Positions 9,082-17,755 are shown, counted from the stretch's first letter. The stretch is DNA of 64,000 nucleotides from Ectobacillus sp. JY-23 (GCF_023022965.1 NZ_CP095462.1:1364001-1428000); one strand, 5' to 3'. The notes: generated from the letters alone by a model not told the origin. Program-made: numbers and translations.

Positions 9082-9903
9082 TTAGAAATCGAAGTTGTCA
9101 GGATCAGGACCTACTCGGCGATTTTCATTCAATGCGTCGATTTTTTCCATATCTTCTGCAGATAATTCAAAATCAAAAATATCACAGTTCTCTTGGATAC
9201 GAGATGGTGTTACGGATTTTGGAATGGTAATAATACCGCTTTGCACATCCCAGCGCAGTACAATTTGTGCAGGGGTTTTACCGTATTTTTCGGCAAGCTG
9301 TGCAATCACTTCATTTTCAAAAATTTCACCGCCCTGCATAAGCGGACTCCATGCTTCTACAGCAATACCATGCTCACGACAAAACGCACGAATTTCTGTT
9401 TGTGCAAGTTTTGGATGTAACTCAATTTGATTCACCATCGGTTTCACTTTCGCATTATTCATTACATCTTCTAAATGGTGAATATGAAAGTTCGACACCC
9501 CGATTGACCGCACTCTTCCATCTTCATATAACTTTTCTAGAGCACGATATGTATCCACATACTTCCCTTTTACAGGCCAGTGTACCAAATATAAATCTAC
9601 ATAATCCAAACCAAGTTTTTGTAAGCTAGCTTCAAATGCTGCTATTGTGGTTTCGTAGCCTTGATCGCTATTCCAGACTTTTGTTGTAATAAACAACTCC
9701 TCACGCGGTACGCCAGATTCACGAATAGCTTCCCCAACCTCAGTTTCGTTCCCATATACTGCAGCTGTATCAATAGCTCGGTATCCGGCGTCTAATGCCG
9801 CTTTAACAGCGTTCTTTAATTGTTCTTTTTCGGTAACCTTCCAAACACCTAAGCCCAAAACCGGCATGCTTACACCATTATGTAATGTTACTGTTGGAAT
9901 CAT
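9082..9903 (-). CDS. Aldo-keto reductase (AKR5-like), copy 2
   Basis: 273 residues from the ATG at 9903, chosen because AGGAGGG sits 7 bases upstream. Same motif set as its neighbour: [40 protein letters not shown], and the shared C-terminal [12 protein letters not shown] terminator separates the two copies, so each can be expressed independently. Likely NADPH-dependent reduction of small aldehydes or ketones; no evidence for a particular substrate. Confidence 0.88.
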   Translation of the reverse strand: MIPTVTLHNGVSMPVLGLGVWKVTEKEQLKNAVKAALDAGYRAIDTAAVYGNETEVGEAIRESGVPREELFITTKVWNSDQGYETTIAAFEASLQKLGLDYVDLYLVHWPVKGKYVDTYRALEKLYEDGRVRSIGVSNFHIHHLEDVMNNAKVKPMVNQIELHPKLAQTEIRAFCREHGIAVEAWSPLMQGGEIFENEVIAQLAEKYGKTPAQIVLRWDVQSGIITIPKSVTPSRIQENCDIFDFELSAEDMEKIDALNENRRVGPDPDNFDF

Positions 9904-9985
9904 GATATCCCTCCTAAAAATAAAATCCTTCTTTGCCATTTAATCAATATTTAGAACACAAAGTCAACGAAAGTGAACTTTACCT

Positions 9986-10237
9986 TTACTTAAAATCTTT
10001 CCAAGACAAGTTACTTTCTGAAAATAACTCTTCAAATGTTTTATTCTTTTCTTTTTCTTTCGCTTCACGCTGTTTGCGCTCTATTTCAGCAATGCGTTCT
10101 TGTTCCAATTTTTCCGTTAATCTTTTTTGTTTTCCCTTTAACTTTTGAATCAAATCATCATTTAATCTGTCCTTTACATGTATCGCTTGCGATTCATTGT
10201 GAGCTGTTGTTAACTTCTGTTGTTTTTTCTTTTTCAT
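9986..10237 (-). CDS. yqkE: YqkE-like small charged protein (DUF3886)
   Basis: 83 residues from the ATG at 10237, preceded by GGGAGGGTGATT. Almost entirely Lys/Glu/Gln-rich and predicted as one long helix or coiled coil (about 15-70), ending in an aromatic TFEELFSES...WKDF motif. This is the composition of B. subtilis YqkE and the gene lies in the same cluster. No function is known. Confidence 0.75.
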   Translation of the reverse strand: MKKKKQQKLTTAHNESQAIHVKDRLNDDLIQKLKGKQKRLTEKLEQERIAEIERKQREAKEKEKNKTFEELFSESNLSWKDFK

Positions 10238-10499
10238 TTCAATCACCCTCCCTATCAAAATCAATGTTCATTTTCCCATATACTTACTCGAATATCAAAC
10301 GATATAAGTACAACATGTTTTACATACCTTTTCTCCATATACACTACTTTTGAAACTTTATTCCATAAACTTTATTAACTATTAGAAAAAATTTTGTAAA
10401 TATTTATAAAAGAACGAAAATTATGTGGTTTAATCCCTATAAATCTATTAAAATAAATGTCGTATGATGTCAAACTAATAAGTAGGGGGAATAAACTAC
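10238..10499. other. AT-rich divergent promoter region
   Basis: 262 bases between divergent yqkE and the nucleotidase gene. A TATGAT at about 10452 could be the -10 of the nucleotidase gene. I see no riboswitch or clear operator. Confidence 0.35.
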
Positions 10500-12089
10500 A
10501 TGTGGAAAAAGGTCATTCCGGTTGCCGCATTAACGAGCGCATTAGCTGTCTCTACAGCAATGGCCGCGCCAGCCAATCAAAATAATGAATCAGATCACCG
10601 AAACATTGACGTTCAGTTATTGGGAATTAATGATTTTCACGGTCAGTTGACCACAATTACGAAAGTAAATGGGAGAGAAGCAGGCGGTGTAGACTACCTA
10701 GCAGCTTACCTACGTGAACGCGAAAAACAAAATCCTAATACTCTATTAGTACATGCCGGCGATATGGTTGGGGGGAGCCCTCCTATTTCAGCTTTATTAC
10801 AAGATGAACCAACGATTAATATTTTAAACACATTAGGCTTTGACATCGGAACATTAGGTAATCATGAATTTGATGAAGGTGTAACAGAATTAAAACGACT
10901 TCTTTACGGCGGATATCACGAGAAAACTGGGAATTTTGAAGGTGCAAGCTTCCCATATATTGCAGCAAACGCAGTGGATAAGAAAACAGGTCAACCTCTA
11001 CTGCCTCCGTTCGCTGTAAAGAATGTAAAAGGTGTAAAAATCGGCTTTATAGGTGTTGTAACAAAAGATACACAAAATATCGTTATGCCCACAATGATTG
11101 AAAGCGTGAAATTTACAGATGAAGCGGAAGCAATTAACAAATATGCCAAAGTATTAAAGCGAATGGGAGTTGAAACCATTGTGGTGCTTGCTCACAATCC
11201 GGGCGTAACAGATGCATCAGGCAATACGACTGGCGAGATGGTTGATCTTGCGTATAAAACAGATGAGGAAATTGACGTAATCTTCGGTGGTCATAATCAC
11301 GCCTACGTAAACGGTACAGTTAACGGAAAGCTTTTGGTGCAAGGTAATTCTTACGGCTCTGCTTTTGTAGATGTTGATTTAACGATTGACCGCAAAACAA
11401 AAGATGTTGTAGCGAAAAAAGGCGAAGTTGTTACCACATATCGCGATGCAATTCAACCTGATCCGCAAATTAAAGCTATGGTAGAACAATACGCACAGCA
11501 GGTTGCTCCACTTGTAAACGAAGTTGTAGGTAAATCGGCGGTTGCTATGAATCGTACGCAAAGCGCGGCAGGAGAATCCGCTCTAGGTAATCTAATTGCT
11601 GATGCACAGCGCCTTGCGATGAATGGTGATATCGCATTGATGAATCCAGGTGGTATCCGTAATGACTTAGATGCAGGCGACATTACGTGGGGTGAATTAT
11701 ACAACATTCAACCGTTTGGTAACGAGCTGCGTAAGCTCACGTTAACAGGTAAAGATATTCGTGACATTTTAAATATGCAATGGCAAGTAGGTAAAACACG
11801 TATGCTTCAAATTTCAGGAATGACCTATACTTGGGATGCTACCGCACCAATGGGTTCTCGCATTCTGGATATTAAACTATCAAACGGCGAATTGGTAACT
11901 GACGAGAAAACATATACGGTTGTGGCAAACGCGTTTATCGCTGCTGGTGGTGATGGATTTACACCATTCACAAGGGCAACAAACATCGTACCAGGTCCAG
12001 TGGATTTAGACGCACTTGTAAACTATGTAAAAGTATCCAAAGAACCTATCTCCGCTCAAATTGAAGGACGTATTCAATTGAAAAACTAA
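10500..12089 (+). CDS. Secreted 5'-nucleotidase / metallophosphoesterase
   Basis: 529 residues. A signal peptide (about 1-22, ending AMAAP) precedes a calcineurin-like metallophosphoesterase domain with GINDFHGQ, HAGDMVGG, LGNHEFDEG and GGHNHAYV, and then a C-terminal 5'-nucleotidase domain with NPGGIRNDL and the FGNEL and GGDGF segments. It releases phosphate from extracellular nucleotides or cyclic nucleotides. No LPxTG signal or S-layer domain is present, so it should be soluble or loosely attached, unlike the second nucleotidase at 30-32 kb. Confidence 0.92.
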   Translation: MWKKVIPVAALTSALAVSTAMAAPANQNNESDHRNIDVQLLGINDFHGQLTTITKVNGREAGGVDYLAAYLREREKQNPNTLLVHAGDMVGGSPPISALLQDEPTINILNTLGFDIGTLGNHEFDEGVTELKRLLYGGYHEKTGNFEGASFPYIAANAVDKKTGQPLLPPFAVKNVKGVKIGFIGVVTKDTQNIVMPTMIESVKFTDEAEAINKYAKVLKRMGVETIVVLAHNPGVTDASGNTTGEMVDLAYKTDEEIDVIFGGHNHAYVNGTVNGKLLVQGNSYGSAFVDVDLTIDRKTKDVVAKKGEVVTTYRDAIQPDPQIKAMVEQYAQQVAPLVNEVVGKSAVAMNRTQSAAGESALGNLIADAQRLAMNGDIALMNPGGIRNDLDAGDITWGELYNIQPFGNELRKLTLTGKDIRDILNMQWQVGKTRMLQISGMTYTWDATAPMGSRILDIKLSNGELVTDEKTYTVVANAFIAAGGDGFTPFTRATNIVPGPVDLDALVNYVKVSKEPISAQIEGRIQLKN

Positions 12090-12091
12090 GG

Positions 12092-12122
12092 AAAAAACCG
12101 CGAGTATATATCGCGGTTTTTT
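12092..12122 (+). terminator. Terminator of the secreted nucleotidase gene
   Basis: AAAAAACCGCGA/TCGCGGTTTTTT hairpin ending in a T run. Confidence 0.88.
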
Positions 12123-12292
12123 ATATAAGTACAACTAGAAAAACAGACATTCTTTTCAAATGGCAGAGACGAACGAGCGATGTGTAGTTGCGGTTAAGGA
12201 CTGCCGCGTAAAATCATATGCATAGATGAGCAGTTCTTACACTTTGTTTTTCTGCCGTGTTGAACAAGCAATTTGTTTTTATATAGTTATAC
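12123..12292. other. Intergenic stretch without a recognisable gene
   Basis: Contains a small stem GCGGTTAAGGACTGCCGC near 12192 and an ACACTTTG followed by a T run near 12240. No open frame with a ribosome binding site. Could hold the 3' end of the neighbouring minus-strand transcript or a decayed element. Confidence 0.25.
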
Positions 12293-12724
12293 TTACAACC
12301 ATTCTTTAAGCGCTTCTTCCACAATCTGAGATTTCGTTTTGCCAGTCATTTTGGCTCTTTCATCTAAATGAGCAAGTACCTCTTCGCTAATAGAAAAGGT
12401 TCTTCTTCGCTTTATAACATCTTGATATATAGGAGGCGGAGACAACGGCTTTGTAAGTAATAGGCGAATCTGTTGTAGTTCTTCATACATAAGGCGTTGG
12501 TAATCGACTTGTGTATGCGGGTAAGAAAGCAGATTGGACAAGTGTTGTTCCAGAGGCTCTTTTCCCTCTCCCACAAACACTCTCTTCTTCTTCGTACGAT
12601 CATATTCGTAGCCAAGCAACCTTAATCTTCTAGACAATGTGTAAGGTGTGAGTCCCACTTGTTTAGCAATAACGGCCAACGATTCTTTTCTATTTAGCCT
12701 TTCAATAATCTCTCCTATCCGCAC
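12293..12724 (-). CDS. Putative DNA-binding protein: HTH plus ribbon-helix-helix
   Basis: 143 residues with a GTG start and AGGTGAGG 5-6 bases upstream. The N-terminal part has a helix-turn-helix-like stretch (LAVIAKQVGLTPYTLSRRL, about 16-34). The middle (45-95) is basic and then helical (LMYEELQQIRLLL). The C-terminus (about 106-143) is a ribbon-helix-helix fold: RRTFSISEEVLAHLDERAK then TKSQIVEEALKEWL, as in CopG/MetJ-type proteins. Two different DNA-binding folds in one short protein is uncommon. It stands alone, with no toxin or partner gene next to it. Likely a transcriptional regulator; target unknown. Confidence 0.65.
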   Translation of the reverse strand: MRIGEIIERLNRKESLAVIAKQVGLTPYTLSRRLRLLGYEYDRTKKKRVFVGEGKEPLEQHLSNLLSYPHTQVDYQRLMYEELQQIRLLLTKPLSPPPIYQDVIKRRRTFSISEEVLAHLDERAKMTGKTKSQIVEEALKEWL

Positions 12725-12992
12725 AGCCTCACCTCTTTACCTGCGTTCACATAATACTATTAGGTTCCTGTTGAATTCATATCCGGTTTTAACACACCCC
12801 ATCTATTAAGGTCCCTCTTTTCATATGAGTTACCCGTTTCCTACAGCAAGTTTTCCCTTTTAGAACATTTTATATATTCCAAAACATATATCTGCTTCAT
12901 ATAAAATATATGCAACATATTAAACAATATTAATATGCTCTGATTCGCTTCTATACGTATTTTTTGGTAAAATAAGGGCGGAGGGATGATAC
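12725..12992. other. AT-rich divergent region before yqkD
   Basis: 268 bases with several overlapping AT palindromic words (ATATAAAATATAT and similar at 12870-12935) and a possible -10 TAAAAT near 12967. No gene seen. Confidence 0.3.
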
Positions 12993-13898
12993 ATGAGAAA
13001 TATCGCACGCATTTTAGCAGTTCTAACTGGAGGAATGCTTGGATTAATCTATTTTTTCACTAATAAGATTATGTATATCAAGAAAAAAACTAACAAAGAA
13101 ATTTTAATACGCGAAACAAATAAACATTTTACATTAGAGGATTTTGAAAGCCTGCCCAAAGAAGAAGTTTTAATTAGCTCCCCATTCGGATACGGCATAC
13201 ACGCCTACTATATACCAGCCAAGCAAGCTGATAAATATATGATTTTTTGCCATGGGGTGACAGTAAATAAGATAAATTCAATTAAATACAGCAATTTGTT
13301 TTTAAAGCGCGGGTTCAATGTAATTATCTATGATCATCGCAGACACGGGAGTTCCGGTGGTAAGACTACCAGTTACGGCTACTATGAAAAACATGATTTA
13401 AAAGCCGTAGTGGATTGGGTAAAAATGAAGTTCGGGGCCGATAAACTTATCGGCATTCATGGTGAGTCCATGGGAGCTGCCACACTGCTTCAATACGCTG
13501 GTGATATCGAAGATGGGGCTGATTTTTATATTGCTGACTGTCCTTTCTCTGATTTTCGGGCACAGCTGTCTTATCGTTTACACGTAGAATTTAAGCTTCC
13601 ATCTTGGCCTTTGCTACCTTTAGCTGGTTCACTGTTAAAAATAAGAGATGGCTATCATATTGATGAGGTTTCCCCTATTCGCTGTGTAGACCGTATTAAA
13701 AATCCGGTGCTTTTTATTCACAGCAAGCCTGACGACTACATTTTAGCGGCTATGACAGAAGAATTGTATCACCACAAACAAGGTCCTAAGCAACTTTTTT
13801 TAGCTGAAAATGGTGCGCATGCATTATCATATGAAGAAAACACAGAAGCATATGAAGAAGCCATTGACAGATTTTTAGCCACATATATAGAAAAATGA
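12993..13898 (+). CDS. yqkD: Alpha/beta hydrolase with N-terminal membrane anchor, YqkD-like
   Basis: 301 residues. An N-terminal hydrophobic stretch (about 5-24) is followed by an alpha/beta hydrolase: FCHGVTVNK oxyanion region, nucleophile elbow GIHGESMGA (Ser), an acid in HSKPDDYI and the histidine in ENGAHALSYEEN. These are features of the serine aminopeptidase/BEM46-like hydrolases. B. subtilis YqkD has the same build and sits in the same cluster. Substrate unknown. Confidence 0.85.
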   Translation: MRNIARILAVLTGGMLGLIYFFTNKIMYIKKKTNKEILIRETNKHFTLEDFESLPKEEVLISSPFGYGIHAYYIPAKQADKYMIFCHGVTVNKINSIKYSNLFLKRGFNVIIYDHRRHGSSGGKTTSYGYYEKHDLKAVVDWVKMKFGADKLIGIHGESMGAATLLQYAGDIEDGADFYIADCPFSDFRAQLSYRLHVEFKLPSWPLLPLAGSLLKIRDGYHIDEVSPIRCVDRIKNPVLFIHSKPDDYILAAMTEELYHHKQGPKQLFLAENGAHALSYEENTEAYEEAIDRFLATYIEK

Positions 13899-13927
13899 GG
13901 GACAGCTTATGCGAGCTCGTCCCTCAT
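13895..13927. terminator. Shared terminator inside both gene ends
   Basis: ATGAGGGAC/GTCCCTCAT hairpin. Its left arm contains the yqkD stop codon and its right arm codes for the last residues of the convergent gene at 13907. Confidence 0.6.
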
Positions 13928-14149
13928 TACATTCATATGTTCGCCAATCCAAAAAATTGCTTCATCCAAGTTCTGAAATTCTTTTGCTTCGAACGATACT
14001 TCATCTTGTAATAACCATATGTCCTTTTGCTCGGTTTGCGTACCGGCAATTGACCAGTGCAGCAAACTGTACGGATGATCATTGTGTAAAAAAGACACCC
14101 ATGTTCGCTCAGTGGCAACGTTTTTGAGTGTATGCATCGTTTCATTCAT
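13907..14149 (-). CDS. Small protein, possibly YqkC
   Basis: 80 residues, no signal peptide, no membrane segment. Contains WVSFLHNDHPYSLLHW and a C-terminal helix (LDEAIFWIGEHMN). Convergent with yqkD, 8 bases apart. Its length and position next to yqkD would fit B. subtilis YqkC, but I do not recognise the sequence with certainty. Function unknown. The start has AAGGTGATAAATC upstream, an acceptable binding site. Confidence 0.6.
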   Translation of the reverse strand: MNETMHTLKNVATERTWVSFLHNDHPYSLLHWSIAGTQTEQKDIWLLQDEVSFEAKEFQNLDEAIFWIGEHMNVMRDELA

Positions 14150-14368
14150 GATTTATCACCTTGTTCAATAAAATTGCATGCTCATGTGCAACAGCAATAA
14201 TAGTATAAATCGTTATAGTATACATTGTAACATGATAAGCTTATATTCCAAACATATATCAAATTACAACACATCTATAAGCAGGATTATGATACTATAG
14301 AAATAAGCTTGCAAACACGTACATCGTAGCAATGAAATAATAACGTATAATGGATAAGGAGCGAAAAC

Positions 14369-14581
14369 ATGACAAAGGTACAAATAAAAGTAAACGACAA
14401 CGGCTCTATTCGCATTACCGGTGATGTAGAATTATTAGACGGCGCAGGTAATCCATTTCCTGCAAAGCCTGCTTTTTCTTTGTGTCGCTGTGGTCTTTCC
14501 GGTAACATGCCATTTTGTGACGGAGCTCATAAAGGCAAATTCCAATCTGCAGTTCGCGCACCAGAGCAGCCAGCTGACTAA
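14369..14581 (+). CDS. CDGSH iron-sulfur domain protein
   Basis: 70 residues. A classical CDGSH [2Fe-2S] motif is complete: CRCGLSGNMPFCDGAHK (three Cys and one His as cluster ligands, residues about 40-56). Such small bacterial proteins are thought to take part in redox or Fe-S handling; the role is not known here. AAGGAGCG lies 8 bases before the ATG and a strong terminator follows, so it is a single-gene unit. Confidence 0.9.
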   Translation: MTKVQIKVNDNGSIRITGDVELLDGAGNPFPAKPAFSLCRCGLSGNMPFCDGAHKGKFQSAVRAPEQPAD

Positions 14582-14595
14582 GCTGCATTTCATTG

Positions 14596-14627
14596 AAAAA
14601 AAGGTCTTGCTTGCAAGATCTTTTTTT
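14596..14627 (+). terminator. Terminator of the CDGSH gene
   Basis: Hairpin with arms AAAAAAAGGTCTTGC and GCAAGATCTTTTTTT (one G-T pair), T run on both strands. Shared with the convergent crcB2. Confidence 0.85.
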
Positions 14628-14976
14628 AATGAGCGACATAAAAACCGAAATATGCTGCACCGATGCATAGTATATAACTACTGAAAATATACCATGACAC
14701 AATTCTATATTGTTTCTTTTGATATAGCCTCACACATTCAACTTGAAACGTTGAAAACGTTGTAAATGCTCCCATAAACCCTACAGCCAATAACAAGCGC
14801 TCCTTTTCTTGTATCCCATAAGACAATAATACCCCCAATAGAAATGAACCAACGAAATTCACAATTAAAGTTCCGTATGGAAAATGAGAACGAGACCTCG
14901 TGCGGATTATGTTACCAATGAGAAATCGCAAAACAGCTCCAAGACTCCCCCCAAGTGCCACTAACAGTATATTCAT
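14626..14976 (-). CDS. crcB2: Fluoride exporter Fluc/CrcB, subunit 2
   Basis: 116 residues from the ATG at 14976, which overlaps the crcB1 stop (ATGA); the open frame continues 38 codons upstream but only as an out-of-frame reading of crcB1. Four transmembrane segments, family motifs GGSLGAVLRF, GTLIVNFVGSF and GAFTTFSTFQVE with the Phe-box and Thr residues of the fluoride pore. In Bacillus, pairs of CrcB genes form the dual-topology channel as heterodimers or redundant homodimers. Confidence 0.92.
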   Translation of the reverse strand: MNILLVALGGSLGAVLRFLIGNIIRTRSRSHFPYGTLIVNFVGSFLLGVLLSYGIQEKERLLLAVGFMGAFTTFSTFQVECVRLYQKKQYRIVSWYIFSSYILCIGAAYFGFYVAH

Positions 14977-15356
14977 GACACAACCATCGCTTTTTTTGCG
15001 ACATACAAACCAAGCCAAGCCATATAAAATCCGCCCCATGCGCTCATTGTCATATATACCACCATTAGTAAATACGCTTGATGTTGCCATAAAGTGACCA
15101 CTTCCATACTAAACGTCGAAAACGTTGTAAACGATCCTACTAAACCTGTTCCAACAGCAGGTGCAACATATGGGTGCATACCAGGTCGCTCAAATATTCG
15201 TGCTGTAAGCCACGCCAACAGAAAGCTGCCGCTCATATTCGCAACCCATGTTGCGACAGGAAAACCGAACAGCCAAGGTATATGTACATACAAACTTAGT
15301 GCATATCGCAGCAGTGCTCCAACGGCACCAGCTATACCAACTACAATATATTTCAC
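14973..15356 (-). CDS. crcB1: Fluoride exporter Fluc/CrcB, subunit 1
   Basis: 127 residues, GTG start with AGAAGAGG 6 bases upstream. Four membrane segments; GAVGALLRY, ATWVANMSGSFLLAW and GLVGSFTTFSTFSME are the conserved Fluc motifs. Charge distribution of this copy and copy 2 differs at the ends (LYVAKKAMVVS here, YFGFYVAH there), consistent with opposite insertion in the membrane (inference). Translationally coupled to crcB2 by a 4-base overlap. I could not find a fluoride riboswitch upstream. Confidence 0.92.
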   Translation of the reverse strand: MKYIVVGIAGAVGALLRYALSLYVHIPWLFGFPVATWVANMSGSFLLAWLTARIFERPGMHPYVAPAVGTGLVGSFTTFSTFSMEVVTLWQHQAYLLMVVYMTMSAWGGFYMAWLGLYVAKKAMVVS

Positions 15357-15584
15357 AAATCAACCTCTTCTCTCACACTTTTCTGCTATTCACTATGACC
15401 TAAGTATCTATTATTTGTCAATTCGTACTATAAGTTGTTTACATAACAGCAACTACATATCACCAATTTTTCTCTCCTATCCCCCAAAAAAGTTAGTTGT
15501 TCAATTTATATGCATATACTTTTTATCTCATATAAAACTTTCAGATTATTATACCTTTTTTCTGTTCATTCTATTTTTTTGTGA

Positions 15585-15590
15585 TATAAT
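15585..15590 (+). promoter_or_regulatory. -10 element of the rib operon promoter
   Basis: TATAAT preceded by TGn (extended -10), 14 bases before the first conserved base of the FMN aptamer. The -35 is weak. Confidence 0.6.
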
Positions 15591-15603
15591 AACAAGCAAA
15601 CAA

Positions 15604-15733
15604 TATCCTTCGGGGTCGGGTGAAATTCCCAACCGGCGGTGATGAAGCTTTTGCTTCTTAGTCCGTGACCCGCTTCGGCGGTGGACCTGGTGCAAATCCG
15701 GGACCGACAGTATAGTCTGGATGGGAGAAGGAT
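15604..15733 (+). ncRNA. FMN riboswitch (RFN element)
   Basis: The conserved RFN blocks occur in order: ATCCTTCGGGGTCGGGTG, AACCGGCGGTGATG, AGTCCGTGACCC, GGTGGACCTGGTG, AAATCCGGGACCGACAGT, and ATGGGAGAAGGAT closing the P1 stem with ATCCTTC. It binds flavin mononucleotide and shuts down the rib operon, here through the terminator at 15967-15999. The stretch between aptamer and terminator is 233 bases, which is long. Confidence 0.97.
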
Positions 15734-15966
15734 TCTGTTTTCAATTTTATAGGAGAAGTCTGCCTTTTTACATAAATACAAGCTAAACATTTCTATCTTT
15801 AGTAGGGTATGTTTGTACAGTGTTTCTTTTTGCGTGGTCATGACTGCTATATGAACATCGTACTTGTATTTATAGAGAGACACAGCACTGATTGTCTGCA
15901 AAAAACGCAGATATAATCGGCTTATTTGTCGTACGCTTTTCTCCTATTTCTGAAAACACACTTCTC
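15734..15966 (+). other. Long expression platform of the rib leader
   Basis: 233 bases without a credible open frame. It contains AT-rich sequence and a short stem CTGCAAAAAACGCAG near 15896. The antiterminator that would pair with the terminator arm is not obvious by eye. Confidence 0.4.
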
Positions 15967-15999
15967 AAGCCCCTAAGGACATTCCTTAGGGGCTTTTTA
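15967..15999 (+). terminator. Riboswitch-controlled terminator before ribD
   Basis: AAGCCCCTAAGGA/TCCTTAGGGGCTT hairpin with a following T run, 21 bases before the ribD start. Confidence 0.88.
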
Positions 16000-16020
16000 T
16001 TTTAACGGGAAGGTGGTCTT

Positions 16021-17124
16021 ATGACAGATACAACTTACATGAAATTGGCACTACAGCTCGCATCCGCGACAAATGGACAAACGAATCCCAATCCTATGGT
16101 GGGGGCAGTCGTAGTCAAAAATGGTGAAATTGTTGGAGTGGGAGCCCATTTACGGGCAGGTGAGGCGCACGCCGAGGTTCATGCACTACAAATGGCAGGT
16201 GAAAAAGCGCAGGGAGCCACATTATATGTGACACTTGAACCATGCAATCACTTTGGTAAAACACCGCCATGCACAGAACAAATTATACAAAGTGGCATTG
16301 CACGTGTTGTTATAGCTACGCAAGATAATAACCCTCTTGTTGCAGGCTCTGGTATAAAGAAGCTACAGGAAGCCAGCATTATGGTAGAAACCGGACTATT
16401 AGCCGAAGAGGCCAAACAGCTAAATAACATTTTTTTTCATACCATACAACATAAAAAACCTTACGTTACTTTAAAAACAGCAATGAGCCTAGATGGAAAA
16501 ATTGCTTCTACTACCGGGGAAAGTAAATGGATTACAGGTTCACAAGCACGTATGGATGTTCATCAATACCGTCACCAACATGATGCCATATTAGTTGGAG
16601 TAAATACGATTATTGCAGACAATCCTAGTTTGACTACTCGCCTTCCAAATGGTGGTAAAAATCCAATTCGGATTATCCTGGATACCCATTTACGGACGCC
16701 CCTTTCGGCTAAAGTTCTGCATGACAACGCGGCACCTACTTGGCTTGTAACCGGGGCTCGCGTCTCTGAAGAACAAATAAGACAATATGAAAGCTACGCT
16801 TCAATTCTATCAATGCCCACAGAGAGAATTTCTGTTCCAAACTTATTACAAGTGCTGTATGAACAGGGCATTTCTTCTCTATTTGTTGAAGGTGGATCAC
16901 AAATACACACTAGTTTTATAGAATCTCATATGTATAATCAGTTAGTCATTTATATGAGCGGACATTTAATAGGTGGGCAGCAAGCACCGACATTTTTTGG
17001 CGGAACCGGGTTTTCCTTGCAGGATGCACCTAAATTGTATATTGCCTCTGTTGAGCAAATGGGAGATGATATAAAGCTTATTGCACGTCGAAAGGAGGAA
17101 ACTTATGTTCACAGGAATTATTGA
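16021..17124 (+). CDS. ribD: Riboflavin-specific deaminase/reductase
   Basis: Bifunctional enzyme for the second and third steps of riboflavin synthesis. 367 residues: an N-terminal deaminase domain with the zinc motif HAEVHAL and PCNHFGKTPPC (about 48-85), then a reductase domain beginning near residue 145 (KTAMSLDGKIA, ILVGVNTIIADNPSLTTR, FVEGGSQIHTSF). First gene of ribD-ribE-ribBA-ribH, directly after the riboswitch terminator. GGAAGGTGG lies upstream of the ATG. Confidence 0.97.
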   Translation: MTDTTYMKLALQLASATNGQTNPNPMVGAVVVKNGEIVGVGAHLRAGEAHAEVHALQMAGEKAQGATLYVTLEPCNHFGKTPPCTEQIIQSGIARVVIATQDNNPLVAGSGIKKLQEASIMVETGLLAEEAKQLNNIFFHTIQHKKPYVTLKTAMSLDGKIASTTGESKWITGSQARMDVHQYRHQHDAILVGVNTIIADNPSLTTRLPNGGKNPIRIILDTHLRTPLSAKVLHDNAAPTWLVTGARVSEEQIRQYESYASILSMPTERISVPNLLQVLYEQGISSLFVEGGSQIHTSFIESHMYNQLVIYMSGHLIGGQQAPTFFGGTGFSLQDAPKLYIASVEQMGDDIKLIARRKEETYVHRNY

Positions 17125-17743
17125 AGAAATCGGAACGGTAGTACGTATTCAAAAAGATGCGTTAGCCGTTCAAGTCACCATACAAGCCGAGCGTGTCCTT
17201 AACGATGTACAACTTGGGGACAGTATCGCTGTAAACGGCGTTTGTTTAACCGTTACTTCATTTACGGATCAATATTTCACTGCAGATATGATGCCTGAAA
17301 CAGTTAAGGCAACTTCTCTACGCACCTTGCAAGTAGGTTCTTCCGTAAATTTAGAACGTGCAATGGTAGCGAACGGACGCTTTGGTGGACATTTTGTATC
17401 AGGACATGTAGACGGCATCGGAACAATTCTTGAAAAACGCACTTTGGCAAACGCTGTATACTATCGCATTTCTCTGCCTGTTCATTTATTGCGGTATTGT
17501 ATTACAAAAGGATCTATCGCGCTAGATGGGACTAGTTTAACGCTGTTTAAGGTTGATGAATCATCTATTACCGTTTCTTTAATTCCACACACCTTGGATA
17601 AATCCGTTCTTGGGAGTAAAGGAATTGGTGATATCGTCAATATAGAGTGTGATCTTGTCGGCAAATATATTGAAAAGTTTATAATATCTCCCGCTCAATC
17701 TTCTCTTACGGAAAGCTTTTTGCGGGAAAACGGATTTTACTAG
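17105..17743 (+). CDS. ribE: Riboflavin synthase alpha chain
   Basis: Dismutates two 6,7-dimethyl-8-ribityllumazine molecules to riboflavin. 212 residues with two lumazine-binding repeats: MFTGIIEEIG...DSIAVNGVCLTV and HFVSGHVDGIG...GSIALDGTSLT. The ATG at 17105 is used because AAAGGAGGAAACTT precedes it. It overlaps the ribD end by 20 bases, implying coupled translation. Confidence 0.96.
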   Translation: MFTGIIEEIGTVVRIQKDALAVQVTIQAERVLNDVQLGDSIAVNGVCLTVTSFTDQYFTADMMPETVKATSLRTLQVGSSVNLERAMVANGRFGGHFVSGHVDGIGTILEKRTLANAVYYRISLPVHLLRYCITKGSIALDGTSLTLFKVDESSITVSLIPHTLDKSVLGSKGIGDIVNIECDLVGKYIEKFIISPAQSSLTESFLRENGFY

Positions 17744-17755
17744 GAGGGATAGCGT

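Noticed and set aside
15357-15480. Fluoride riboswitch upstream of crcB1
   Set aside because: A GGTGATATG word is present on the minus strand, but the rest of the aptamer (ATAAACGC-like joining region and CTGATG pairing) is absent.
15566-15901. Minus-strand open frame across the FMN riboswitch
   Set aside because: Antisense to a highly conserved aptamer; coding potential is a shadow of the RNA sequence.
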